IMG/VR virus record: IMGVR_UViG_3300035703_000062
Span: 1 to 64,000 of that record
Reading direction: 5' to 3' (one strand)
Length of the DNA: 64,000 bases
Source: a virus
Shown: one piece after another, positions 19,623 through 27,203 of the stretch
How the letters are laid out: every line of letters starts with the position of its first letter
Numbering within the stretch: the first letter of the stretch is position 1
Translations under genes and position numbers: made by a program
The notes under the pieces: generated by a model
The model's database searches: none
Seen by the model: only the letters and a program-made list of their open reading frames with translations
Told to the model about the DNA's origin: nothing

Positions 19623-20819
19623 ATGGCCAAGATTCTTTACTGCGGAGACGCAGCAGTGCAAACGGGCTTCGGACGAGTGGCGGAAAGCCTGCTTCCTGAG
19701 CTTGCGAAAGAGCATGAGATTGTCGTTCTTGCCGTGAACTGGTGGGGCGATCCTCATGAGCTGCCGTACAAGATGTATCCGGCTATTGCTGGCGGCTCCG
19801 ATCCGTTTGGATCCCATCGCATACAGGAGCTGCTGGTCAAGGAGCGCCCTGACCTTGTGTTTGCGGTGAATGATATTTGGATTTTGAATAGGCTTTGGCA
19901 GGTGGCCAAGCCCCTGAAGGAACAGCTTGGTTTTAAGTGGTACGGCTATTTCCCCACTGATAGCTATGGCTTCTTCCCTGAGGTGTTTGAAGACTGCAAA
20001 GAATGGGATGGCATGGGCACTTATACACAGTTTGGCCTTGAGGAGGTACGCAAGGCTGGCTGTGAAATGCCGTGCGATGTGATTCCCCATGGTATTGACA
20101 CATCGACATTCTTCCCTGTGAAGAAGGAAGAAGCGCGGGAGGCTATGGGCCTTCCGCAGGATGTGTTCTTTGTATTTAATGGCAATCGAAATCAACCGCG
20201 TAAGCGAATTGATTTGACTATTAAGGCCTTCATTGAATTTGCCCTTGACAAGCCTGATGCTCGCCTATGGCTCAATATGGGCAAGAAGGACCAAGGATGG
20301 GATTTGATTCCACTGTTTAAGCGCATTGCTCGTGACATGGGCTATGACGCTACTGGCAAGTTGGTGCTGACAAGCAAAGACTTTGACGTGACCAATTGCC
20401 TACCTGTTGATCGCCTTAATCTTGTTTATAACTCAGTGGATGTAGGCATTAACACTTGCATCGGCGAGGGCTGGGGACTTGTTAATTTTGAGCACGCCGC
20501 CACGGCTACTGCTCAGATTGTTCCAGACCACACATCGCTGAAAGAAATCTTCTACGAAATTCCGCGCATTCCCATTGAGAGCTGGGAAGTGGATTGCAAT
20601 TATGGCCTTGATCGTGGAGTGCCTTCTGTTGAAGGGCTAGTGACAATCTTGAATCACTATTACAACAATCGCGAAGACCTCGACAAAGTGGCTGGATGGT
20701 GCTATGAACGTCTTCAGGCAGATGAATATAAGTGGGAAAACATCGGCGCCTTGGTGAACGGTATTATTAAGCGCACGCTTGAAGAGCCCACTGCTGGCAA
20801 GGGATTTGGCGATGACTAA
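19623..20819 (+). CDS. GT4-type glycosyltransferase (398 aa)
   Basis: MAKILYCGDAAVQTGFGRVAESLLPEL is the glycine-rich N-terminal Rossmann motif of retaining GT4 enzymes. The C-terminal half has FNGNRNQPRKRIDLTIKAF (acceptor/donor loop with R/K residues), VDVGINTCIGEGWGLVNFEHAA (the EGWGL variant of the GT4 E-x7-E motif) and a C-terminal crossover helix. Start 19623 is used because the preceding in-frame codons lie in the previous gene's tail. It heads a sugar-transfer cassette placed between head genes. Target unknown. Confidence 0.8.
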   Translation: MAKILYCGDAAVQTGFGRVAESLLPELAKEHEIVVLAVNWWGDPHELPYKMYPAIAGGSDPFGSHRIQELLVKERPDLVFAVNDIWILNRLWQVAKPLKEQLGFKWYGYFPTDSYGFFPEVFEDCKEWDGMGTYTQFGLEEVRKAGCEMPCDVIPHGIDTSTFFPVKKEEAREAMGLPQDVFFVFNGNRNQPRKRIDLTIKAFIEFALDKPDARLWLNMGKKDQGWDLIPLFKRIARDMGYDATGKLVLTSKDFDVTNCLPVDRLNLVYNSVDVGINTCIGEGWGLVNFEHAATATAQIVPDHTSLKEIFYEIPRIPIESWEVDCNYGLDRGVPSVEGLVTILNHYYNNREDLDKVAGWCYERLQADEYKWENIGALVNGIIKRTLEEPTAGKGFGDD

Positions 20820-21498
20820 ACGTCGTATTAGCGTGGGAATTCCCACGCTTTCTTGTTATGACAAGCTTATTCGTTTGTGCAATCATTTATTGAATGATGA
20901 ACACCCTTGCATTGAAGCAGAGGTGTTGATTCTCGACAATGGTGGGCGGATGAAAGATAGTTCAGCAGTGGATGCACTGGCTGAATGTTGCGACTTGTCG
21001 AAATGGAAAGTGGCTGTGCCGCCATATAACCTTGGCGTGGCAAAGTCTTGGAACTATCTCATCCATCAACTTGGACAATGCATTATTGCCAATGACGATG
21101 TGGTGTTTGGTCTGAACGACATTGCGGCATTTTTAGATGCCGCAACTGCCAATCCTGGATGCATTTTGCTGGAGACAAATCATTCAGTGGGAGGATTCTC
21201 TACGTTCTATGTAAATCGCCCCGAAAGGTGGCTTGACATGGGAGGTTTTGACGAGCTATTTGCGCCAGCTTATTTTGAAGACAACGATTGCCGCTGGAGG
21301 CTATTAGTTGCCGATAATCCGGCGGTCAAGGTGAATCTCCCATCGTGGTCGCATGACAACAGCAGCACACTAGAAAGCGGTGATGATCGCTATAAGCGCA
21401 TGCATTGGTGTTGCTTTGAGCGCAACAAAGCTTATTACAAGACGAAGTGGGGCGGATTGCCTGGGCATGAAGAATTCACTGTTCCTTTTGATAAATAG
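20812..21498 (+). CDS. GT2-type glycosyltransferase (228 aa)
   Basis: MTKRRISVGIPTLSCYDKL is a GT2 GT-A N-terminus. AEVLILDNGG and NLGVAKSWN follow, then IIANDDVVF, the DxD-like motif, and a later GGFDELFAPAYFEDNDCRWRL, the ED-type catalytic-base region of GT2 enzymes. Its ATG overlaps the GT4 stop region by 8 bp. An inverting sugar transfer on a virion protein or cell-surface glycan is inferred. Confidence 0.8.
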   Translation: MTKRRISVGIPTLSCYDKLIRLCNHLLNDEHPCIEAEVLILDNGGRMKDSSAVDALAECCDLSKWKVAVPPYNLGVAKSWNYLIHQLGQCIIANDDVVFGLNDIAAFLDAATANPGCILLETNHSVGGFSTFYVNRPERWLDMGGFDELFAPAYFEDNDCRWRLLVADNPAVKVNLPSWSHDNSSTLESGDDRYKRMHWCCFERNKAYYKTKWGGLPGHEEFTVPFDK

Positions 21499-21500
21499 TT

Positions 21501-22043
21501 ATGGCTCACGCTGAGCAGCAACAATTCGTTCAGAGCGTCAAGGCTTCTTTCTCATCGTTCTTTAAGGGTGGGCGGATTGTCGAAATTGGCAGCCTTGACA
21601 TCAACGGCACCGTGCGCGGGTTCTTTGAAGAACCCGCTGAATACATTGGCGTGGATCTTGGTCCTGGCCGTGGCGTAGACGTGGTATGCGAAGGGCAAGA
21701 TTATGACGGCGCTACAGATGGCTTCGACGTGGCTATTTCGGTGGAGTGCTTTGAGCACAACCCGCATTGGAAAGAGACCTTTGCAAATATGTTTCGCATG
21801 GTTCGCGACGAAGGGCTCATCGTGATGACTTGTGCAACTACGGGCAGGCCGGAGCATGGCACTTCTCGCAGTGATGCGGGCAGCAGCCCTCTAACGGTGG
21901 GCAAAGGCTGGGAATACTACAAAAATCTCACTGAAAACGATTTTCATGCTGCGTTTGAACTGAATAGCATGTTCTCGGATTATTGTTTTAGTGTGAATAC
22001 AAGTAGTCACGATCTTTATTTCTGGGGGCTCGTCGAGAAATGA
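21501..22043 (+). CDS. SAM-dependent methyltransferase, class I (180 aa)
   Basis: Motif I GGRIVEIGSLDINGTVR, motif II/III EYIGVDLGPGRGVDVV and a motif IV-like FDVAISVECFEHNPHWKETFANMFRMVRDEGLIVMT are those of Methyltransf_11/23 proteins. Such enzymes commonly accompany glycosyltransferases to cap or modify sugars, so I place it in the same cassette. It starts 2 bp after the GT2 stop. Confidence 0.75.
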   Translation: MAHAEQQQFVQSVKASFSSFFKGGRIVEIGSLDINGTVRGFFEEPAEYIGVDLGPGRGVDVVCEGQDYDGATDGFDVAISVECFEHNPHWKETFANMFRMVRDEGLIVMTCATTGRPEHGTSRSDAGSSPLTVGKGWEYYKNLTENDFHAAFELNSMFSDYCFSVNTSSHDLYFWGLVEK

Positions 22044-22324
22044 CCGCAAAGCAGAAGCAGGCAAAAGTTCGTAAGGTGATGCGTGAATTTAAAGCCGGCA
22101 CCCTTAAGGGCAGCGATGGCAAGCCCGTGAAGAATCGTCAGCAAGCTATTGCCATTGCCTTGAGCGAGGCTGGCATGGCTAAGAAAGATAAGAGCGACGC
22201 TTATTGGGATACCTACATCGACACAATGTGTGGTTCGATGAGCAAAGAGGGCATGGAAGAAGAGGAAGAGGAGGAAGGTGAAGAGGAGGAGATGGAAGAT
22301 GGCTCCTGCGGAAAAAAGCGCTGA
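22040..22324 (+). CDS. DUF6496-like protein, zero-frame product (94 aa)
   Basis: MTAKQKQAKVRKVMREFKAGTLKG...PVKNRQQAIAIALSEAGMAKK is the DUF6496 signature. Residues 70-90 are an acidic run (mostly E with one D), then SCGKKR and stop. The ATG overlaps the methyltransferase stop (ATGA). Just before the stop is A AAA AAG at 22312-22318, followed by a stem-loop. The product is therefore probably made both as this short form and as a longer -1 frameshift fusion. Confidence 0.7.
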   Translation: MTAKQKQAKVRKVMREFKAGTLKGSDGKPVKNRQQAIAIALSEAGMAKKDKSDAYWDTYIDTMCGSMSKEGMEEEEEEEGEEEEMEDGSCGKKR

Positions 22325-22351
22325 GGGGCGACGCTGAAGGCTTCGCCCCTC
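22312..22351 (+). promoter_or_regulatory. -1 ribosomal frameshift signal (slippery heptamer and stem-loop)
   Basis: A AAA AAG lies exactly in the zero frame (GGA AAA AAG CGC TGA), the same heptamer used by E. coli dnaX. Four bases after it, GAGGGGCGA (22323-22331) pairs perfectly with TCGCCCCTC (22343-22351) over an 11-nt loop. A purine-rich GGAGGAG lies ~20 bases upstream, as an SD-like stimulator might, though further away than in dnaX. Confidence 0.75.
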
Positions 22352-22665
22352 CTCGGGCAGTAAGGAATGCTGCGCGGCGCGGACTTGAGCTGCGTCGCAA
22401 GCATGGCAAAGGAGGGCTTACCACTGGCGAAGCCGGTAAGCAAGGGATTGGCAGTGGCGTGGCCAGGGCAACCAGTCTGGCCAATGGCCAGAAAGTGAGT
22501 GAAGCTACATTGCGTCGTATGGTTGCGTTCTTTTCGCGCCACGAAAAGAACAAGAGCGGCGGAGAAGATGACGCTGGTTACATCGCCTGGCAACTATGGG
22601 GAGGCGATGCGGGGAGAGCGTGGGCAAATCGCACGCTTAAGATGTTGGAAAACCGTTCAAAGTAG
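22318..22665 (+). CDS. conserved phage domain in the -1 frame, reached by frameshift (115 aa)
   Basis: Read from the slip site the frame is open to 22665 and gives ALRGDAEGFAPPRAVRNAARRGLELRRKHGKGGL...ATLRRMVAFFSRHEKNK...AGYIAWQLWGGDAGRAWANRTL. The blocks RGLELRRKHGxGG, RRMxxFFxRHE and IAWxLWGGDAGxxWA are a known conserved phage module of unknown function found near head genes. No ATG, GTG or TTG precedes the conserved start of the domain in this frame; the first (GTG 22459) would remove half of it. The fused product would be about 208 aa. Confidence 0.7.
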   Translation, partial: ALRGDAEGFAPPRAVRNAARRGLELRRKHGKGGLTTGEAGKQGIGSGVARATSLANGQKVSEATLRRMVAFFSRHEKNKSGGEDDAGYIAWQLWGGDAGRAWANRTLKMLENRSK

Positions 22666-22667
22666 CG

Positions 22668-22982
22668 ATGGAAGGGATCAGGATCGTGCGCGAAGAAGAG
22701 GACGGTATCAGTGTGATGCAAGCGCTGCAGATCCTGTCTCGCAACGCCCATCGCAATACTTCCCGTTGGGAGCTGGTGGAAAAGCAGGTGTTCAAGAATG
22801 GACGCCTTGAAGAAACGCATGAATACGTAGTGAGTGTCTATGACATTCCTGATCCGCAGTTTGAGCCAGCCAAGTTTCTTGTTTTTGAGGCTGTAGCAAT
22901 GGCGAAGGCCTATGTGATGGAAGGCATTGAAGAGCAGCTTGCTTCCATCCGTGACGAAGACGAAGAAGAAGACGAAGATTAA
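22668..22982 (+). CDS. hypothetical protein with acidic tail (104 aa)
   Basis: Starts 2 bp after the preceding stop. It has a basic/hydrophobic N-terminal part (MEGIRIVREEEDG; LSRNAHRNTSRWELVEKQVF), a YVVSVYDIPDPQFEPAKFLVFEA core and a final DEDEEEDED run. Unknown function; the acidic tail recalls its neighbour's acidic stretch. Confidence 0.55.
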   Translation: MEGIRIVREEEDGISVMQALQILSRNAHRNTSRWELVEKQVFKNGRLEETHEYVVSVYDIPDPQFEPAKFLVFEAVAMAKAYVMEGIEEQLASIRDEDEEEDED

Positions 22983-23269
22983 TCTTGCGTGGCGTGAACA
23001 ACGAATGATGGGTAGCCCATCAGCCACAGTACACTGAGTTGAAATACGCCGCTCATTACTTTGATTTGAGCAATGTCCGGGGCCAGGATACCGTTTTCAA
23101 TGCGAGATATTGTTGCTTGATCGCAATAAAGAATTTCTGCAAGGGCTCGCTGCGAAAGTCCGCAGCTAAGACGAGCTTCCCGCACTCGGGAACCTATTAG
23201 AAGCTTGGCTTCGGAGAGGGAGCTTTGCGGGCTTTTTACTTTACGAGCCGTTAGATTCTTTTGTGTCAT
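22979..23269 (-). CDS. XRE-family helix-turn-helix repressor (96 aa)
   Basis: GSRVREARLSCGLSQRALAEILYCDQATISRIENGILAPDIAQIKVMSGVFQL is a complete HTH_3 domain (residues ~27-80) with the Q-xx-L-A ... D-x-xTISRIE-G recognition helix. It is encoded antisense to the head operon, its 3' end overlaps the preceding gene by 4 bp, and its start is 61 bp from the divergent protease gene. This is the organisation of a moron or lysogeny-type regulator inserted in a late operon. The likely operator is in the divergent gap. Confidence 0.8.
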   Translation of the reverse strand: MTQKNLTARKVKSPQSSLSEAKLLIGSRVREARLSCGLSQRALAEILYCDQATISRIENGILAPDIAQIKVMSGVFQLSVLWLMGYPSFVVHATQD

Positions 23270-23329
23270 TTCATGCAGAATAGCATAATGACTACTATAC
23301 TATTGAATTGAAGCCCTTACAGTATATGT
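23270..23329. promoter_or_regulatory. divergent promoter/operator between XRE repressor and protease gene
   Basis: AT-rich gap with ACTACTATACTATTGAATTG; read on the minus strand it gives CAATAGTATAGTAGTC, which includes a TATAGT box. CAATAGTA is shared with the palindrome at 4480-4498. TTACAGTATATGT before the ATG at 23330 could be the -10 region for the rightward genes. Autoregulation is inferred. Confidence 0.4.
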
Positions 23330-24526
23330 ATGAGCACCACATCTTGTCGGTACGACGTTTCTCCTATTGAGAAATATGAAATGACGCCTGAAGGTTATCT
23401 TCGGGTGTGGGCTTCAATTGCTCGTACTGGCATTCAGCATTACACCGATGCTGACGGTTCAATCAGGAAGGAATTCCGTCCTGAAACTGAAGTGGCGTCT
23501 CCAGAAAGCCTTGCCTCATTTGCGGGGAAGGCAATCACGATGGAACATCCTCCTGTTCTTTTGGACAGTGAGAACACCAAGGATTACCAAATCGGTTTCA
23601 CTGGCTCAGAAATTGTTTATGACAATGGCTTTGTTAAAGCCGTCATGACCGTGACTGACCGCGAAACCATTGATAAGGTGATGCGCGGCGATGTTCGTGA
23701 AGTGAGCGCTGGCTATAGGGTCAATTATGATCCGACGCCTGGCGTTACCGATAGCGGTGAGCATTACGACGGCATCCAAAAGGAGATCAGTGGTAATCAC
23801 GTCGCTATCGTTCGTCGAGGCCGAGCTGGCCCGCAGGTGAGGTTGCATTTGGATCGTCTAGATGCCGCTGATCCATCTCTAATTTCCACAGAGGAAAACC
23901 AAACCATGAGCGCAAAAGTCAATTTTGACGGCGCTGAGTTTGAGGTGAGCGAGAGCGTTGCTCTGGCGATCACCAAAGAACGAGAAGACGCCAAGATGTC
24001 CTACGAGGACATGAAGAAGAAGTACGACGAGCTGCAGGCCGCTGCTGATTCCATGAAGTCCGAAATGGACGCCATGGCTGAGGAAATGAAGGGCAAAATG
24101 GATTCCGCCGAAGGGCGGGCCGATGCTCTGGCCGAGCAGGTTGACTCCCTGAAGGCTGAACTGGAAGAAGCCAAGCAAATCAACGTTGATTCCATCGTTG
24201 AAGATCGTCTGGCTCTGATTTCCAAGGCCAAGCCTGTGCTGGATTCTGCTTATGAATTCAGCGGCAAGAGCGCCCGCGAGGTGATGGTGGATGCCATCAA
24301 GGCAGTTCGCGGTGATTCTGTTGCTCTGGACGAGCGTTCCGACGATTACGTTCAAGCAATGTTCGACACCATCTCTGAAGACGCTGCCGGTCGCGCTGAT
24401 TCCACCGAGGATCTGCGTAAGGCCGTGGCTTCCATTGCCACCCCTGCTTCCGCACCTTCTTCCTACATGGAGAAGCTGCAGAATGCCTGGAAGTCCCCTC
24501 TCTCCATTTCTAAGGAGGCTAAGTAA
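23330..24526 (+). CDS. prohead protease (DUF2213) fused to scaffold (398 aa)
   Basis: Residues ~10-170 match DUF2213 (EGYLRVWASIARTGIQHY; FAGKAITMEHPP; VSAGYRVNYDPTPG; NHVAIVRRGRAGPQVRL), the maturation protease-type protein found with DUF1073 portals. SAGY and NHVA supply the usual Ser/His-containing strands. Residues ~215-290 are a long charged coiled coil (MSYEDMKKKYDEL..., ALAEQVDSLKAELEEA), the scaffold. The C-terminal ~100 residues are helical. An internal start at 23906 could produce the scaffold alone. Confidence 0.8.
   Translation: MSTTSCRYDVSPIEKYEMTPEGYLRVWASIARTGIQHYTDADGSIRKEFRPETEVASPESLASFAGKAITMEHPPVLLDSENTKDYQIGFTGSEIVYDNGFVKAVMTVTDRETIDKVMRGDVREVSAGYRVNYDPTPGVTDSGEHYDGIQKEISGNHVAIVRRGRAGPQVRLHLDRLDAADPSLISTEENQTMSAKVNFDGAEFEVSESVALAITKEREDAKMSYEDMKKKYDELQAAADSMKSEMDAMAEEMKGKMDSAEGRADALAEQVDSLKAELEEAKQINVDSIVEDRLALISKAKPVLDSAYEFSGKSAREVMVDAIKAVRGDSVALDERSDDYVQAMFDTISEDAAGRADSTEDLRKAVASIATPASAPSSYMEKLQNAWKSPLSISKEAK
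23906..24526 (+). CDS. possible nested scaffold protein from an internal start (206 aa)
   Basis: In-frame ATG (MSAKVNFDGAEFEV) at residue 193 of the protease, 15 bases after GAGGAAAA, a usable SD at slightly long distance. The nested product would consist of the coiled coil and C-terminal part only, as for lambda C/Nu3. Inference from arrangement; the long form alone would also work if processed. Confidence 0.4.
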   Translation: MSAKVNFDGAEFEVSESVALAITKEREDAKMSYEDMKKKYDELQAAADSMKSEMDAMAEEMKGKMDSAEGRADALAEQVDSLKAELEEAKQINVDSIVEDRLALISKAKPVLDSAYEFSGKSAREVMVDAIKAVRGDSVALDERSDDYVQAMFDTISEDAAGRADSTEDLRKAVASIATPASAPSSYMEKLQNAWKSPLSISKEAK

Positions 24527-24529
24527 TCC

Positions 24530-25102
24530 ATGGCCGTAACTTTTACCACCACTGTCACTGGCGTTGCCGGCGGCGTGCAGTCCAGCTACGAGCTGGAACT
24601 GACTGCTGCTCTGGAAGGTCAGTTTGCTGACATTGCCGACAATAATGTCGCCACTTTCGTGAATGAAACTGGCGCTGGCGTTGCTTTTGGTGATCTGCTG
24701 GTTGTTAACACCGCAGGCACCGTGGGCAATTCTGCCAAGACTATCGCTGCTACTGGCGACACCGTGGTGGGCGTTAACGCTCTCACCTACATCGAAGAGA
24801 AGGCCACCGACGCTAATGGTCGCCCCGCTGCTTCTGATAAGCAGGCTCTGAATGTTGTGAATCAAGGCGTGGTTGCCGTTTACGTGACTGGCGCTGTTGA
24901 TCTCACTTCCCCTGTGCGCGTGTACTACGCCACTCACACTGGCACCACTGCTGGCGCACATCCTGGCCGTTTCTCGCATGCATTTGTGAGCGGCAAAACC
25001 CGCCGTCTGAGCAGCGCCCGCTGGGTGTCGAAGACAACTGGCGCTGGCATCGCCCTGCTGGAGCTGAATGGCCCCAGCTTCACCCTTGACGCTGATTCCT
25101 GA
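24530..25102 (+). CDS. head decoration / cement protein (190 aa)
   Basis: Gly/Ala/Thr/Val-rich beta protein (MAVTFTTTVTGVAGGVQSSY; FADIADNNVATFVNETGAG; VGVNALTYIEEKATD; QGVVAVYVTGAVDLTSPV). The 'F-GDLL-V' and 'QGVVAVYV' pattern resembles the DUF2190-type structural cement proteins that precede DUF2184 capsids. It lies 3 bp after the protease gene. Confidence 0.65.
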   Translation: MAVTFTTTVTGVAGGVQSSYELELTAALEGQFADIADNNVATFVNETGAGVAFGDLLVVNTAGTVGNSAKTIAATGDTVVGVNALTYIEEKATDANGRPAASDKQALNVVNQGVVAVYVTGAVDLTSPVRVYYATHTGTTAGAHPGRFSHAFVSGKTRRLSSARWVSKTTGAGIALLELNGPSFTLDADS

Positions 25103-25113
25103 TAGGAGGCACC

Positions 25114-26028
25114 ATGAGCGAATTTCGTATGGATGAAGCGGGTCTGTTTCTTGAGCGCCAGCTTGAGTACATCCGCCCTCAAGTATTTGAAGTCGAATAT
25201 GCCGACATCAAATACCCCACAATCCTGCCTGTAACCAGCGAAGCTGGTCCTGGCGCACAAACCTTCACCTATCGCATCATGGATGCGACTGGTGACTTCA
25301 AGCTCATCTCGGACGCTGCAGACGATCTGCCGCGTGCTGATGTGAGCCAAACCGAGAAGAGCCTCAACATCCGCTCCTTCGGTGGTTCCTTCGGTTACAC
25401 CGTCCAGGAACTGCGTGCCGCTCAAATGGCCAACGTGGCTCTTGAGCAGCGTCGTGCCGCCGCTGTGCGTCGCGCTTACGAAGAGAAAGTGGAGCAAGTT
25501 GCTCTGTTCGGTGAGGCTTCGGTGAGCCTGGCTGGTTTCTTCAACAACGCAACTGTTGACGTGCTGGCTGCTGATAAGTGGTTCACTGGCGCTACCGCCA
25601 CTGGCACCACTGCACAGGACATGCTGGAGCTGCTGAACCAGGGTGTTACTGCCATCATCAATGGCTCCAACATGAAGGAGCAGCCCGACACCATCCTGAT
25701 GGCTTGGGAAGATTACAACGTGGTTTCCACCACTCGTAACTCTGACTCTTCGGATGTGACTGTGCTGGAGTACTTCCTGCGCACCAACCCCTTCATCCGT
25801 AACGTTGAACCCATCAATCAGCTCGATGCCGACAAGAGCGAGCTGAGCAAGAACCGGATGGTCATCTACAAGCGTGATCCCGGCAAGGTGCAACTGCACA
25901 TTCCTCAACCCCTGGAACTCTTCCCGCCCCAACAGCGCGGTCTTGAGTTCATCGTTCCCGCCCATGCTCGCGTGGGTGGTGTCGCTCTGTACTATCCGAA
26001 GAGCGTCATCTACGTTCAGGCTCCCTGA
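25114..26028 (+). CDS. major capsid protein (DUF2184 type, 304 aa)
   Basis: Strong SD (GGAGG-caccATG). Sequence blocks FLERQLEYIRPQVFEVEYADIKYPTILPV, RSFGGSFGYTVQELRAAQMAN, ALEQRRAAAVRRAYEEKVEQVALFG and the C-terminal LELFPPQQRGLEFIVPAHARVGGVALYYPKSV are diagnostic of the DUF2184 HK97-fold capsid family. Its SD is among the best in the window, fitting very high expression. Confidence 0.9.
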   Translation: MSEFRMDEAGLFLERQLEYIRPQVFEVEYADIKYPTILPVTSEAGPGAQTFTYRIMDATGDFKLISDAADDLPRADVSQTEKSLNIRSFGGSFGYTVQELRAAQMANVALEQRRAAAVRRAYEEKVEQVALFGEASVSLAGFFNNATVDVLAADKWFTGATATGTTAQDMLELLNQGVTAIINGSNMKEQPDTILMAWEDYNVVSTTRNSDSSDVTVLEYFLRTNPFIRNVEPINQLDADKSELSKNRMVIYKRDPGKVQLHIPQPLELFPPQQRGLEFIVPAHARVGGVALYYPKSVIYVQAP

Positions 26029-26096
26029 GGAAGCCCCTAGGTAGTTCATCAAGAAAAGGGTGGTTAAGCTAATTTGCAGTTCTTTTTGAACACACA

Positions 26097-26483
26097 ATGC
26101 TTATTGCTTACCGCCCTGAACTTGAGAATCCGCCGCGAGAGGCCAGTTTCGGAGTGATTACAAAGCGAGGCATGATTAGCCTCGCTCCCGGTCTTAATCA
26201 GGAAATTCCTGATGAACAATGGGAAGAAGCAAAACTGAACCCAACGGTGCAGGGTCTTCTTCGTATTGGGGCCATTGAGGAAATGAAAGAGAGGGTGGAG
26301 ATTGAGACCATTCCCAAATCCGCCGAAAATCTTTCACAACTTCCTCTTAGTCAGGCCATCCAGGCCATCGAACTTCTCCACGATGAGGACAAACTCGGGG
26401 ATTGGAAGAAGATTGAAGGTCGCGTGAGGGTGCGCAACGCGATTAACCGTCGCCTTGAAGCTATTCGCACAGGAAAGGCATGA
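26097..26483 (+). CDS. head-completion region hypothetical protein (128 aa)
   Basis: MLIAYRPELENPPREASFGVITKRGMISLAPGLNQEIPDEQWEEAK followed by helical segments. Its position between capsid and the DUF4054 adaptor, with a stop overlapping the next start (ATGA), suggests a connector or capsid accessory. The N-terminal strands followed by PDEQWEEAKLNP recall small KOW/SH3-like head proteins. Function not recognised. Confidence 0.55.
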   Translation: MLIAYRPELENPPREASFGVITKRGMISLAPGLNQEIPDEQWEEAKLNPTVQGLLRIGAIEEMKERVEIETIPKSAENLSQLPLSQAIQAIELLHDEDKLGDWKKIEGRVRVRNAINRRLEAIRTGKA

Positions 26484-26791
26484 CAGTCACTTACTCTGGT
26501 TTCCTTGAGCGTTTTCCTGAGTTCAGTCCCCATCCATCGGGAATTGTGAACGGCGCCATTGAAAGCGCTTCTGCAGACGTATCGTCCGACATCTTTGGTG
26601 ATCAGACTGACCGAGCTGTACGTTTTCTAGCTGCTCACATTATTTCCATCCAGCTTGCTCAAATGGGCGTTCAAATTGGCGCTACAGACGGCAAGGTGTA
26701 TGGCAAGGGACTAGAAGCCACATTGTATGGCCAGGAGTTCAAGCGTCTCACTGAAGCGGCATCATCTTCTCTGCTTGGTTTTGTTGTCTGA
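26480..26791 (+). CDS. head-tail adaptor protein (DUF4054 type, 103 aa)
   Basis: MTVTYSGFLERFPEFSPHPSGIVNGAIESASADVS, then TDRAVRFLAAHIISIQLAQ and a C-terminal YGQEFKRLTEAASS. This is the DUF4054 pattern (F...FPEF..., helical bundle with AAHxL) of Gp6/Gp15-like connectors that bind the portal. Overlaps both neighbours by 1-4 bp. Confidence 0.75.
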   Translation: MTVTYSGFLERFPEFSPHPSGIVNGAIESASADVSSDIFGDQTDRAVRFLAAHIISIQLAQMGVQIGATDGKVYGKGLEATLYGQEFKRLTEAASSSLLGFVV

Positions 26792-27180
26792 TGACTAATC
26801 CTGCCCCGCCACTAGCTAATGCCACCCTGGTATTTGCAGTGGCGAGCGGATATGCAACAGATTCGGCCACTGGTAATTACGTGGAACTCACAGGAGACGC
26901 TACGTACTACGCCACATTGAAGCAGAGCAGGGATCCTCGGTATGATCAGCGGCTTGGGGCTGATGAAACTGCCGTCTATATGAAAGGCAGATTAGTTGGC
27001 CCGTTAGCTTTTTCGGGAGTGCCCCCTGGAAGTGTGGCAGCAGCCACCATTGAAAATCAGGAGGGGCGTTTTGAACTACTCCCTACGACCGAAATGACTG
27101 ACCACTACCGTCAGTTTTTGGGCACCCCTATCCACGGCTACTTTAGAGTTGTGGGAGCAGGAAGTGTCCTTAATCGTTAA
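26791..27180 (+). CDS. head-tail joining hypothetical protein (129 aa)
   Basis: Beta-rich (LVFAVASGYATDSATGNYVELTGDATYYATLKQ; YMKGRLVGPLAFSGVPPG; FELLPTTEMTDHYRQFLGTPIHGYFRVVG). It shares a base with the preceding stop/start. The position between adaptor and tail tube matches a stopper/head-closure protein of the Gp16/FII type, but no motif proves it. Confidence 0.55.
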   Translation: MTNPAPPLANATLVFAVASGYATDSATGNYVELTGDATYYATLKQSRDPRYDQRLGADETAVYMKGRLVGPLAFSGVPPGSVAAATIENQEGRFELLPTTEMTDHYRQFLGTPIHGYFRVVGAGSVLNR

Positions 27181-27186
27181 TCACGC

Positions 27187-27203
27187 TCCTTCGCATTGTT
27201 TCA
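27187..27203 (+). promoter_or_regulatory. pyrimidine-type leader before the tail tube gene
   Basis: CTCCTTCGCATTGTTTCA directly abuts the ATG at 27204. It resembles CCCTCCATTGTTTCC at 9369 and 8288 and replaces a Shine-Dalgarno. Confidence 0.35.

Noticed and set aside
24934-26097. Long minus-strand ORF opposite the capsid genes
   Set aside because: Shadow of strongly biased capsid codons; translation has no protein-like pattern or SD, and the + strand genes are certain.
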